From assembly GCA_036489755.1 (NCBI GenBank), contig DASXFD010000048.1:1-64000 (forward strand): DNA of 64,000 bases. The letters are read 5' to 3'. The notes beneath the pieces were generated by a model. That model searched no databases, was not told the DNA's origin, and saw only the letters and a list, made by a program, of their open reading frames with translations. The DNA is from JABFXX01 sp036489755 (lineage in GTDB: Bacteria; Myxococcota_A; Polyangia; Haliangiales; Haliangiaceae). The translations under genes were made by a program, and so were the position numbers. Below are positions 56,103-64,000 of this stretch, piece after piece (the stretch's first letter is position 1; each line of letters opens with the position of its first letter).

Positions 56103-56999
56103 TCACTCGACGGTGCAGCCGCGTCGCGCCGTGGTCCACGTGTCGACCCATCGCCGGTAGTCGCGCGCGATCGCGAGCACGGCGTCGGCGCGTTCGATCC
56201 GGCGCGCGAGCAAGTCCTGGAGCGGCTGCCAGAACGTGCTGCGGCCGACGGCGAAGCCGACGAACGTGGGCACCGTCGCGGCGACGTCGAGCCAGTGCTG
56301 CACGCGCGCGTCGCCGGCGTGACGACCGAGGACGATGCACGTGACGTCGCGCCGTCCATCGCGCCGCGCGGTCTCGGCAGCCGCGAGGCAATCGTCGCGG
56401 CGGTCGAAGCCTTCGAGCTTCCAAACGTCGGGCTCGACGCCCGCGTCTTGCAGCTCGCGCATCGCGGCGACGGCGAGCTTCGGGCGGAGCTCGAGATCGT
56501 AGTCGAGCTGATCGAGCTGGTCGGGCTCGGCGGGCACCAAGAGCTCGAACAAGAAGCGGCGGCGACCGCGATGCAGATACGCCGACAGCGTCCGCAGCTT
56601 GTCGCGCTGGCGTCGATTCAGCGCAGCGTCGCCGCGCGGGTTGTAGCGCACGAGCACCTTGCAGTACGTCGGATCCATCGACTCGATGTGGCGCGCGTAA
56701 TCGTCGCCGTATTCGAAGTCGAGCTCGGCTTGGCCGCTCTTCTCGACAGGACACGCGGTGACCAGGCCGCTCGCGCGCGCGTCCACGAGGATCGCTCGCC
56801 CGAATTGCTCGTCGACGAGCACGGCCGCGCGCGTCCGCGACACGCCCTCATCGATCGCCGCGAGCAGGCCCTCGTAGACGACCTGTTTCGACGCGCCGAT
56901 CTGCGCCGCCTGCTCGCGCGACAGCGCACCGGACCAGCCGAACAGGCCGTGCTCGAACGACGCTCGATGATCGAACGGGAGCATGTAGAGCTCGTCCAT
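56103..56999 (-). CDS. DUF2090 aldolase-like protein
   Basis: 298 aa. MLPFDHRASFEHGLFGWSG, DARASGLVTACPVEKSGQ, YCKVLVRYNPRGD and VWKLEGFDRRDDC are typical of the DUF2090 domain, a TIM-barrel related to class I aldolases. DUF2090 usually forms the second half of IolC-type proteins; here it stands alone. It may catalyse an aldol cleavage of a sugar phosphate. It is unlinked to any inositol gene in the window. Confidence 0.87.
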   Translation of the reverse strand: MDELYMLPFDHRASFEHGLFGWSGALSREQAAQIGASKQVVYEGLLAAIDEGVSRTRAAVLVDEQFGRAILVDARASGLVTACPVEKSGQAELDFEYGDDYARHIESMDPTYCKVLVRYNPRGDAALNRRQRDKLRTLSAYLHRGRRRFLFELLVPAEPDQLDQLDYDLELRPKLAVAAMRELQDAGVEPDVWKLEGFDRRDDCLAAAETARRDGRRDVTCIVLGRHAGDARVQHWLDVAATVPTFVGFAVGRSTFWQPLQDLLARRIERADAVLAIARDYRRWVDTWTTARRGCTVE

Positions 57000-57038
57000 C
57001 GTTGCGGAGGGTCGAGTGCAGCGGCCGTGCCGGTGAGC

Positions 57039-59669
57039 TTATCGACTGCACTGCTGTCGCAGCGCGAGGGCGGCCGGGCGAAACAGCGCCGGATGCGTGC
57101 TGTCCGCGCACAACGTCGCGATCGCGCCGCGCCGGCCGAGCGCGCGCAATTCGTGGAGCAGCTGCGCGCGCTCTGGATAATCCCACTCGAACGACGGATC
57201 GGCGACGAGCTTGCCGAGGATCGCGGCGGCCTTGACGTGATCCTTGGCGAGCACGGCGTCGGCGGCATCGGCGAGCTGCACCGTGCGCTCGTTCGCGCCG
57301 TCGCGGACGACGAGGCTCGGATCGCCGAGCAACATTGCGGCGAGGTTCGAGAGCCGCTGGTAGCCGCGCACCGGATGGTCGTGCGATTGCGCGGCGAGCA
57401 GCGCGACGAGCTGGCGGGTCTCGTCGCCGAGCTGCGCGACCAGCAACGTCTCGCCGATCGACTCGAGCGCGAAGAACGCGCCGGGCGGCAGCGTGCGATG
57501 CGCGATCTGCTTGTCCCACAGCTCCGCGAACGCGGCGCGCGCAGCGGCGGTATCGCCGGTACCGGCCACGCGTCCGAGATGGTAGCTGGCGCGCTGGAGC
57601 TCGTCGCCGGCGAAGAACGCGTCTTCGAGCTCGGTCGGCACCGGGCGATCGAGCAACAGGTCGGCCCACAGCGAGAACGGCGGCTTGTCCTCGTCGGCGA
57701 CTTGCTGGAGGTGGCCGAGCGCCAGCTCGATCCACTCCGCGCGCTCGCCCGCGAGCCCGATGAAGTAGCGCGCGCTCTTGGCATCGCGATGCGCGACCGC
57801 GTACTCCCACGCGTGCACGCTCGCCGGCCGGAAGTTGCGATCGAAGTCGTTCGTGCGCTTGAAGTAGTCGAACGCCGGCCCGAATCGGCCATCGTGCCAG
57901 TTGGACTCGCCGAGGTAGTAGAGCAGCTCGCGGCGGCCGGGCATCGCCGCGTTGGCGTCGCGATCGAGCGGCTCGAGGAACGCGCGCGCGTCGGCGTAAT
58001 GGTTGTTGAGGAACGCCGCGATGCCGCGCATCAGCTGCTTTTGCGGCCCATCGGGCGCGAGCGCGATCGAGTGCGCCGCGGCATCGGCGACCTCGGTCTC
58101 GGGCGCTTCCATCCAGCTGCACACGAGCACGAGCCCGGACCACGCGTCGGCCAAGCTCGGGTCGGCGTCGACGGCTTGCTCGAGGTAGACGCGCACCTCG
58201 GAGAACCGGCCGGCGTCGAGCAGCGGCTTGGCTTCATCGTAGAACATGCGCGCGCGCAGCGGATTGGGCGCGGGTGGCAACACGGCGGCAGGAGCGAGCG
58301 CGCGCGACAGCGAGATCGCGGAATCGTCGAGCAGCGCCGCGAGCTGCGGGATCGGCCGCGCGAGATCGATCGCGGCGACCGTCGCGCCGCTGGCGACCGA
58401 AACCAGCTCGAGGTGCGCGTGGAGCTCGTGCGCGCGCTCGTCGATGCGGCCGGTCGCGACGTAGCCGGCGCCGAGCGCACGCGCCGCGCTGCGCGGATCG
58501 GTCGCCGAGCTCGTCGCGAGGCCGGTGAGCCGCGCGCCGTCGATCTGACCGAGCAGCCGCGCGAGCGTGTCGGCGATCGCGGGCGCGCTCGGGAGCTCGC
58601 GGCCGTAGCTCGGCAGCTCGACGGCAAGCGGCGCGATCGCGATCGATGCGGTGATCGGCGCCGTCGCTGCGATCGTGCGCGCGCCGCGATCGTCGGAGCG
58701 ACCGCCGCGCTCGCCGGCGAGCCCGCGCGCCGCTGCCCAACCGCCGACGGCCAACGCCGCCGCGACGAGCGCACCGGCCGCGGCGAACGGCCACCGCTTG
58801 CGCGGGCGTGGTGCGGGCACAGCCGTGCTCGCGGAGGTGAGCTCGCGCGCGACGTCGTCGAGCGTCGGCCGCTGCGTCGGATCGCGAGCGAGCATGCGCG
58901 CGACGAGCGGGCCGAGCGGATCGTCGACCGCGGGCGGCCCGCCGTCGATCGTCGACGCGATCATCTCGACGAGCGACGTCGCGTCGTACGGCCGGCGATA
59001 CGCGAGGCACTCGAACACCACGACGCCGAGGCTGTAGATGTCGCTCGCCGCGGTCGACTGCTCGCCGAGCATGACCTCGGGCGCCATGTATGCGGGCGTG
59101 CCGAACACGGTTTGCGTGCCCGCGCTGACCTCGGTGTCGGTACCGACCGCGATGGGCATCGTGCGCGTGAACATCGCGACGAGCTCGTGTGCGGTCGCGG
59201 CGCGCGTCGGCTTGTCCTCGCGCTCGAGCCGGCGCGCGAGCCCGAAGTCGACGACCTTGACGTCGCCGCGCTCGCCGACCACGACGTTCTCGGGCTTGAC
59301 GTCGCGGTGGAGCAGGCCGGCGCGATGTGCGGCCTCGACGGCGATCGCGACCTTGCTGCAGATCGCGAGCAGCTGCGCGCGCGGCGCGTGGCCGGCGAGC
59401 ACGTCGCGCAACGATCGCCCGGGCAGATACTCCATCGCGATGAAGTCGCGGCCGTCGTGCTCGCCGATCTCGAACACCGTGACGATGCTCGGATGGCTGA
59501 GCGCGGCGAGCGCCTTCGCTTCCTCGCGAAGCCCACCGTGCGCGACCTCGCGATGCAGCAGCTTGAGCGCGACATCGCGTTCGAGCGTCGGGTCGTGCGC
59601 GAGATACACGTCGCCCATGCCGCCGTGACCGAGCGGCCGGACGACGCGATAGCGACCGATCGTCTCCAC
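57039..59669 (-). CDS. Ser/Thr protein kinase with large C-terminal sensor/TPR region
   Basis: 876 aa. Hanks kinase at residues 5-265: LGHGGMGDVY, Lys36, HRDVKPEN (121-128), DFGLAR (141), GTPAYMAPEV. A membrane helix (PFAAAGALVAAALAVGGWAA) is followed by a ~550-residue region: an OmpA/FlgO-like alpha/beta segment (ARALGAGYVATGRIDERAHE) and TPR-type helices. It starts with GTG. It lies just upstream (38 nt) of DUF2090 on the same strand. Confidence 0.92.
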   Translation of the reverse strand: METIGRYRVVRPLGHGGMGDVYLAHDPTLERDVALKLLHREVAHGGLREEAKALAALSHPSIVTVFEIGEHDGRDFIAMEYLPGRSLRDVLAGHAPRAQLLAICSKVAIAVEAAHRAGLLHRDVKPENVVVGERGDVKVVDFGLARRLEREDKPTRAATAHELVAMFTRTMPIAVGTDTEVSAGTQTVFGTPAYMAPEVMLGEQSTAASDIYSLGVVVFECLAYRRPYDATSLVEMIASTIDGGPPAVDDPLGPLVARMLARDPTQRPTLDDVARELTSASTAVPAPRPRKRWPFAAAGALVAAALAVGGWAAARGLAGERGGRSDDRGARTIAATAPITASIAIAPLAVELPSYGRELPSAPAIADTLARLLGQIDGARLTGLATSSATDPRSAARALGAGYVATGRIDERAHELHAHLELVSVASGATVAAIDLARPIPQLAALLDDSAISLSRALAPAAVLPPAPNPLRARMFYDEAKPLLDAGRFSEVRVYLEQAVDADPSLADAWSGLVLVCSWMEAPETEVADAAAHSIALAPDGPQKQLMRGIAAFLNNHYADARAFLEPLDRDANAAMPGRRELLYYLGESNWHDGRFGPAFDYFKRTNDFDRNFRPASVHAWEYAVAHRDAKSARYFIGLAGERAEWIELALGHLQQVADEDKPPFSLWADLLLDRPVPTELEDAFFAGDELQRASYHLGRVAGTGDTAAARAAFAELWDKQIAHRTLPPGAFFALESIGETLLVAQLGDETRQLVALLAAQSHDHPVRGYQRLSNLAAMLLGDPSLVVRDGANERTVQLADAADAVLAKDHVKAAAILGKLVADPSFEWDYPERAQLLHELRALGRRGAIATLCADSTHPALFRPAALALRQQCSR

Positions 59670-59697
59670 TGCCGGGGTGCATCATACCGCCGCAGCG

Positions 59698-60375
59698 TCA
59701 GTGAAACGCGAGGTGCCAGCCGAACACGACATACGGCGCGTCGATCGCTGCCGGCGCGGACGCCGGCGGTGGCCCCGACGTTCGCGCGATCGCATCCGTG
59801 CTCGATGCGCCGTACGCGCTCGCGGGCTCGACCGAGACTCCGGCCGCGACGTAGAGGCCGGTCTGCATGACGAACGCCCACCAATCGATGCCGACCGAGA
59901 CGTCGGCGTAGGTCCCGCGCGTGCTGCCGCCGTCGAGCGTCTCGTAGCCGCCGCGCGCGCCGAGCCACACGCCGCCCATCGGGCCGAGGTGCACGAAGTA
60001 GCGCGCGAGCCCGCCGGCGCGCAGTCGCATCGCCGGCTCCGGCGACGATCCCGGCGACGCGCCCACGGGCACGACCCCTTCGAACGTTCCGGTCACGCCC
60101 ACCGACAAGCGGTCGGTGAGGCGGTAGGCCGCGCCGAGCTCGAGGCCGCCGCCGCCGAGCCACGTGGTCGAGCCCGCGAACGTCATGTCCATCGGGATCT
60201 CGAGGTCGAATGACAGCGTGCCGGCCCGCGGTCGCGCGGGATCGGGAGGGATCACGAGGACGGGTGGCAATGGTAGCGAGACAGTCTCTGGCTCGTCGCC
60301 GCCTGCCGGTTGCGCGCTTGCCGTTGCCGCGGCAAGCGCGATCGCGATCCCCACCACCACGCCCACTCGTTGCAT
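59698..60375 (-). CDS. Putative outer-membrane beta-barrel protein, 225 aa
   Basis: A signal peptide (MQRVGVVVGIAIALAAATAS AQ) precedes a Pro-rich linker and alternating amphipathic strands (GGGGLELGAAYRLTDRLSVG, ARGGYETLDGG). It ends VVFGWHLAFH with a C-terminal aromatic-hydrophobic pattern as in barrels inserted by Bam. No ligand or role can be assigned. It lies 28 nt before the kinase gene start on the same strand. Confidence 0.75.
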   Translation of the reverse strand: MQRVGVVVGIAIALAAATASAQPAGGDEPETVSLPLPPVLVIPPDPARPRAGTLSFDLEIPMDMTFAGSTTWLGGGGLELGAAYRLTDRLSVGVTGTFEGVVPVGASPGSSPEPAMRLRAGGLARYFVHLGPMGGVWLGARGGYETLDGGSTRGTYADVSVGIDWWAFVMQTGLYVAAGVSVEPASAYGASSTDAIARTSGPPPASAPAAIDAPYVVFGWHLAFH

Positions 60376-60427
60376 TGCACCAGCGTGCGGCTCGATTCGC
60401 GGCGCCGCACCTTAAGGTCGCGTGAGG

Positions 60428-60706
60428 TTACTTGCAGACCTTGTCGCCGTTCGAGACGACCATGCCGCGCGCGATGCTGCCGAACGCGCCGTTGATCGGC
60501 TTGCCGCTCTTCGCGTACGGATAGAGCGCGCCGCAGAACTCGCTGTGGATCTGTGCCCCGAGCTTGGGCGACGGCGACGCCGTGTTCTGGTTGTTCAGCG
60601 TCTGCAGCGCGCGAGCACGCGGCATGAAGTTGTCCGCGGTCACGGCGGCGGCGCCACCCGAGACGGTTTCGAGGATTGCGAGGTCGATGTTTTCGAAGCT
60701 TTTCAT
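60428..60706 (-). CDS. Double-glycine-leader peptide, 92 aa
   Basis: MKSFENIDLAILETVSGG matches the GG-leader pattern (L..I..VSGG; cleavage after Gly18). The 74-residue cargo is polar with exactly two Cys (EFCGAL and the near-terminal KVCK), and contains Gly-rich SIARGMVVSNGDK. It is 27 kb from the other two peptides of this kind, and no C39 transporter is near. The ATG 60706 is chosen since the leader starts there; longer frames are possible. Role unknown. Confidence 0.75.
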   Translation of the reverse strand: MKSFENIDLAILETVSGGAAAVTADNFMPRARALQTLNNQNTASPSPKLGAQIHSEFCGALYPYAKSGKPINGAFGSIARGMVVSNGDKVCK

Positions 60707-60874
60707 GGTCAGACGGTAGTGCAGCGTCGATGCCAGCGATTCTGCGTCGACCACAGGACGCATCTCGACCTGCATCATCGCGATCCCACGTGCCGGCGCT
60801 CGCGCGAGGTGGCTACGATTGCCGGAGCCATGGCCGCTCGACCGACCACGTGCGCGTCGTGTGCAGCGGTGATC

Positions 60875-63800
60875 CTACTCCGAGCGCAGCCACAGCTTGC
60901 GCGTGACCTTGCCGGCCGCCATCGGATCGACGCTGGGCGCCGTCGTCGTGATGGCGTTCGATCCGCCGCCGAGCTGAAGCGTCGCGTCGGACGCGCCCGA
61001 GAACACCTTGGTGCCGGAGCTCACGACGGAGCTCGCGCCGCCTTCGACGACGGTGGTCGCGCTCGTCTTGCTGGTGAGGTTGTACTCGTAGACGTGGCCG
61101 GTGGCGCCGTTGAGCCCGTACGCGCTCGACGACGTCGTGTCGTTGACGTTGGCGGTATCGGTCGTGATGAACACCTGGTTGCCGATCACGGTCGCCTGCG
61201 CGTAGCTCGCCTCGCTCGATCCGAACGTGAGCTTGAAGCCGATGTCGGCGCCGGTCTTGGTCTCGCTGATCGTCGCGTCGGAGACCGGCGTGTTGAGCCA
61301 GACGCCGAGCGCGTAGTTGACGTTGCCGGTCGCGGTCCACGTCGTGTCGTTGGGATACGTGTCGACGTAGCCGCCGGTGGTGATCACGGCGTACTGGGTG
61401 CCGCCGTTCGTGTAGATCGCGGGCGACGCGCCGATCGGATGATGATCGGTGCTGAACCGGAGCAGCGGCTTGCCGGTGCCGTCGACGCTCGCGCCGGTGG
61501 TCGAATTGACGTCCCACAGATCGCCGTACAGCGTGCCGAACACGACGTCGGTGACGAAGCCGGCGCCGGTCTTGTCGACGGCGACCGCGCCGCCCGGAAT
61601 GCCGGTCGACGGTGGCACGCTGGTGCCGCCGCTGCGCAGCGACGTCGTGAACGCATAGCCTTGCTGCCACAGCGGCGTGCCGGTCTCGATATTGATCGCG
61701 GTGACGACGTTGCCGCCGCCGCCCGTGCCCGCGTTGTTGGTCTGCGCGTACGCGATCCAGTCGAACCCGGTGCCGACTTGGACCTGACCCGCCGCGATCG
61801 TGAGGCCTTCGCCGAGCTCGAACGTGCCGCGCGAGGCCGGGTTCGCGAGCGAGTACTCCCAGATCACGGACGGGTTCGTCGGGTCGGAGACGTCGAGCGC
61901 GTAGACCGCAGGCAAGCGTGCCGAGCTGCTGGTGTCGCCCCAGCCGGTCTGGAAGATCAGGATCGTGCGCCACACCTTCACGCCGGTGCCGGTGAAGTCG
62001 CCGTACGCGTCGAGCACGCGCGGCGAGCCGTCGATGCGTGCGGTGTTGTAGCGCGTCGTCGACAGCGACGTCCGCGGCAAGTACGCCCACAGCTCGCGGC
62101 CGGGCAGGTCGCACGCGCCGCCCATGCTCGCGCACACCGCGTGCACCATGCCGTCGGTCGCGCCGAAGTACGCCATCGTCGGCCGCGTGTTGCTCACGAG
62201 GTTGCTGGTGCCGATGACGGCGACGGTCGAATGATCGACGCCGCCGAGCGCGGGCAGGTAGAGCGTCGGCACGAGCGAGTTGTCGCCGGCGAGGACGCGT
62301 TGCACGAGCATGCTCTGATCGGCCGAGCTGAGATCGGAGGCCATCAGCGGGCCGAGCGTGCCGATCTCGTTCGACTGGAAGTAGTGCATCGCCGGCGTGC
62401 GGCCCGCCGCGATCGTCGTGAAGATCGTGCGGCAGGCGTTCGTGAAGTGCGCGCTGCAGCCGGCGTAGGTCGCGGCCGGAATGCCGCCCGACGCGTCGAA
62501 CAGGATCGTGCCCGACGCGAACGTGCTCGCGGTCGTCGTGATCGACGACGTCGCGCGGGCGCGCAGGTGACCTTTGATCGCGGGGAACGTGAACGTGGCC
62601 GAGTCGCCGTTTGCCGAGTACGTCGGCACCTTGGGCGTCGGGGTGGTCAGGTTGTACGTGCCCTGCAGGATCGCGTCGGTGCTGCTGATCAGCGCGTCGA
62701 TCGGCGAGCTGCGCGACGCTTCGGTCGTCACGGTGATCGACGGCAGCGTCGAGATGCCGAGCTGGAGCAGCGTCTCGAGCATCAACTTGGTGCCGGCGAC
62801 GCTCGCGGTCTCGTCGTGACCTGCGAGGTAGAGGATGTTCGCCTGGCCCGGCGTGTTGTTGTTGATGTTGCGCGTGCTCAGATCGGCCGTGATCATCGCG
62901 CGCGCGGCGGCCGCGGATGCGCTCGCCGTGGTGGTGTACGGCGTCGGCGTGCCGAGCAGGCTCGTGTTGAGCGACGACACGACCGAGATCAGCGGCAGGA
63001 CGCCGGGCCGGTAGATCGAGCCCGATTGCGGGATGTAGCTGAGCGTGTGGCCGTTGACCGCGCTCCACAGATACTCGCCGGTCTGCGCGAACGAGTCGCC
63101 GGGATACGAGTAGTAGACGCACTCGGTCGCCGCGGTCGTCGTCGGATCGGAGCAGTTGCGCAGCGTGATGCCCGCGGTCGGAATGTTGGGCGGGTTCGAG
63201 TTGCGGTTGAGGCCGTAGGTCGGCGTACCGGTGCCGCACACACCCGTGCCGACGTCCTGGCACGTCTGCAGCTGCATGCCGTGAACAGCGCCGCTCGTCG
63301 TGCTGCCGTTGAGCGTCGTGCCTTCGTAGCTCGACACCGACGCGCACTCGGCGGCGAGGCCGGTCTGGCCTTTCAAGAACGACGAGATGTAGCCGAGCGC
63401 GGTCGTCTCGTAGCTGTTGATCTGGATCGCGGAGCTCGAGGTCGCGCACGCCGAGCCGCTGCTGACCTTCTTCGCGCACGACGAGCAGTTCGTGGTGCAC
63501 GAGCAGTTCGAGCCGCTGCATTGATAGACGGTGGTCTGCGTGGTCTCCCAGTGCGGCGTCCACAGCATCGTGTAGAGCGGCTGGCCGCTGACGGTCGACG
63601 CGAGCTTGTTGTTGACGAGGTCGGTGAAGTCGAACGCGTCGAAGATCTGGCCCGATTTGACGACGCCGCCCGGGCAGTTCGCGGTGTTCGCGGATCCGGG
63701 CGGGCAGCCCGCGGCGCCGGTGTAATCGAGGCCGGCCTCCTTCAGGTAGTTCTGCAGGATGCTGTTCGACACGGTGCTCGTGTGGGAGCTGATGTCGGTG

Positions 63801-64000
63801 GCGAGCAGCGCGAGCCGCGGCGGCACCGCCTGGAATGCCTTGCCGATGTTCGCGACGAACGCGGCGTTCGCGCGATGCACGTTGACGTAGTGATCGGTGC
63901 CGAGCGTGCAGCTGCTCGTCGGCGGCGTCTTCTGGGTCGAGCTCCGCGTGCGGAACTGCGTGAAGTCGATCGTGTAGCTGTTGACGTCGGTCGCGACGAT
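60875..64000 (-). CDS. PilY1-like type IV pilus-associated protein (partial)
   Basis: At least 1041 residues, running off the right edge; the true N-terminus lies beyond. The beta-propeller part has the PilY1 pattern: MAYFGATDGMVHAV, ELWAYLP, VYALDVSDPTNPSVIWEYS and VTAINIETGTPLWQ. PilY1 proteins sit at the tip or base of type IV pili and act in adhesion and mechanosensing. Several CxxC-type pairs (CSCTTNCSSCAKK) lie in the N-terminal half. The gap to the right-hand double-glycine peptide (60707-60874) shows no gene. Confidence 0.9.
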   Translation of the reverse strand: MVATDVNSYTIDFTQFRTRSSTQKTPPTSSCTLGTDHYVNVHRANAAFVANIGKAFQAVPPRLALLATDISSHTSTVSNSILQNYLKEAGLDYTGAAGCPPGSANTANCPGGVVKSGQIFDAFDFTDLVNNKLASTVSGQPLYTMLWTPHWETTQTTVYQCSGSNCSCTTNCSSCAKKVSSGSACATSSSAIQINSYETTALGYISSFLKGQTGLAAECASVSSYEGTTLNGSTTSGAVHGMQLQTCQDVGTGVCGTGTPTYGLNRNSNPPNIPTAGITLRNCSDPTTTAATECVYYSYPGDSFAQTGEYLWSAVNGHTLSYIPQSGSIYRPGVLPLISVVSSLNTSLLGTPTPYTTTASASAAAARAMITADLSTRNINNNTPGQANILYLAGHDETASVAGTKLMLETLLQLGISTLPSITVTTEASRSSPIDALISSTDAILQGTYNLTTPTPKVPTYSANGDSATFTFPAIKGHLRARATSSITTTASTFASGTILFDASGGIPAATYAGCSAHFTNACRTIFTTIAAGRTPAMHYFQSNEIGTLGPLMASDLSSADQSMLVQRVLAGDNSLVPTLYLPALGGVDHSTVAVIGTSNLVSNTRPTMAYFGATDGMVHAVCASMGGACDLPGRELWAYLPRTSLSTTRYNTARIDGSPRVLDAYGDFTGTGVKVWRTILIFQTGWGDTSSSARLPAVYALDVSDPTNPSVIWEYSLANPASRGTFELGEGLTIAAGQVQVGTGFDWIAYAQTNNAGTGGGGNVVTAINIETGTPLWQQGYAFTTSLRSGGTSVPPSTGIPGGAVAVDKTGAGFVTDVVFGTLYGDLWDVNSTTGASVDGTGKPLLRFSTDHHPIGASPAIYTNGGTQYAVITTGGYVDTYPNDTTWTATGNVNYALGVWLNTPVSDATISETKTGADIGFKLTFGSSEASYAQATVIGNQVFITTDTANVNDTTSSSAYGLNGATGHVYEYNLTSKTSATTVVEGGASSVVSSGTKVFSGASDATLQLGGGSNAITTTAPSVDPMAAGKVTRKLWLRSE

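Noticed and set aside
55734..59870. 1378-codon open frame on the + strand
   Set aside because: It is antisense to a clear kinase and the DUF2090 gene, composed almost only of Arg/Ala/Glu/Asp, and has no domain. It is a GC-bias shadow.
60813..63563. 916-codon open frame on the - strand
   Set aside because: It shares the strand with PilY1 in another frame and is Arg/His/Asp-rich. The PilY1 motifs are in the other frame.

Overview
This is a 64 kb piece of a high-GC chromosome. Everything in it points to a myxobacterium (Myxococcota; a Polyangia/Haliangiales-type relative fits best). There are three Hanks-type Ser/Thr kinases, one with long tetratricopeptide (TPR) repeats and one with a probable repeat sensor; sigma factors of the myxobacterial style; many short-signal lipoproteins with Pro/Ser/Asp/Gly-rich linkers; a PilY1-type pilus protein; several stand-alone response-regulator receivers; and strong G/C at third codon positions, which produces very long antisense shadow frames. 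The genus is inference.

Layout. 1-822: 3' end of 23S rRNA, 5S rRNA and a clear intrinsic terminator. 0.9-7.5 kb: housekeeping genes read leftward, namely 5-formyl-THF cyclo-ligase, RNase Y, a VOC protein with a histone-H1-like tail, a secreted protein, TyrS, a membrane dual-specificity phosphatase and an FmdB zinc ribbon. A PilZ protein and tRNA-Lys/tRNA-Glu follow. 7.8-11.6 kb: a seven-repeat surface lipoprotein, then a gene-poor stretch with a PAS-domain remnant. 11.6-18.7 kb: a signalling block of two soluble histidine kinases, a KaiC-like ATPase, five single-domain receivers with no output domains, and a rhomboid protease coupled to the last two receivers. 18.7-21.1 kb: an OmpA-like lipoprotein and a ClC channel. 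21.1-31.1 kb: one leftward unit, MoxR - DUF58 - DUF4381-like - BatA - BatB/C - BatD - BatE, joined by 4-nt start/stop overlaps and followed by an OmpR-type regulator and its HAMP kinase.

31.2-36.3 kb: an accessory patch of lipoproteins, a frameshifted mini carbohydrate-binding protein, two double-glycine-leader peptides, a secreted protein with a CxxxC-rich tail, and a zeta-type toxin with a 54-residue partner. 36.4-39.1 kb: an outer-membrane-like protein divergent from an ECF sigma factor/FecR-like anti-sigma unit with a 23-codon ORF between. 39.2-47.3 kb: lipoproteins, a YkgJ-like Cys protein, and a sigma factor whose stop overlaps the start of a kinase carrying an N-terminal zinc-binding anti-sigma finger. 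47.3-64 kb: two more Ser/Thr kinases, a membrane spermidine-synthase-like protein, a TSUP transporter with its DUF1634 partner, a 14-repeat RCC1 lipoprotein, an AlkA-like glycosylase that seems to lack the catalytic Asp, a DUF488 remnant, a DUF2090 aldolase-like protein, a beta-barrel, a third double-glycine-leader peptide, and PilY1 running off the right edge.

The most interesting candidates are the three double-glycine-leader peptides, each with exactly two cysteines in the cargo and no transporter in the window; the sigma factor coupled to a zinc-finger kinase; the HK-KaiC-receiver operon with an apparent Thr-Glu at the usual KaiC phosphosite; and the VOC/histone-tail fusion. No CRISPR array, insertion sequence, prophage or origin was seen.
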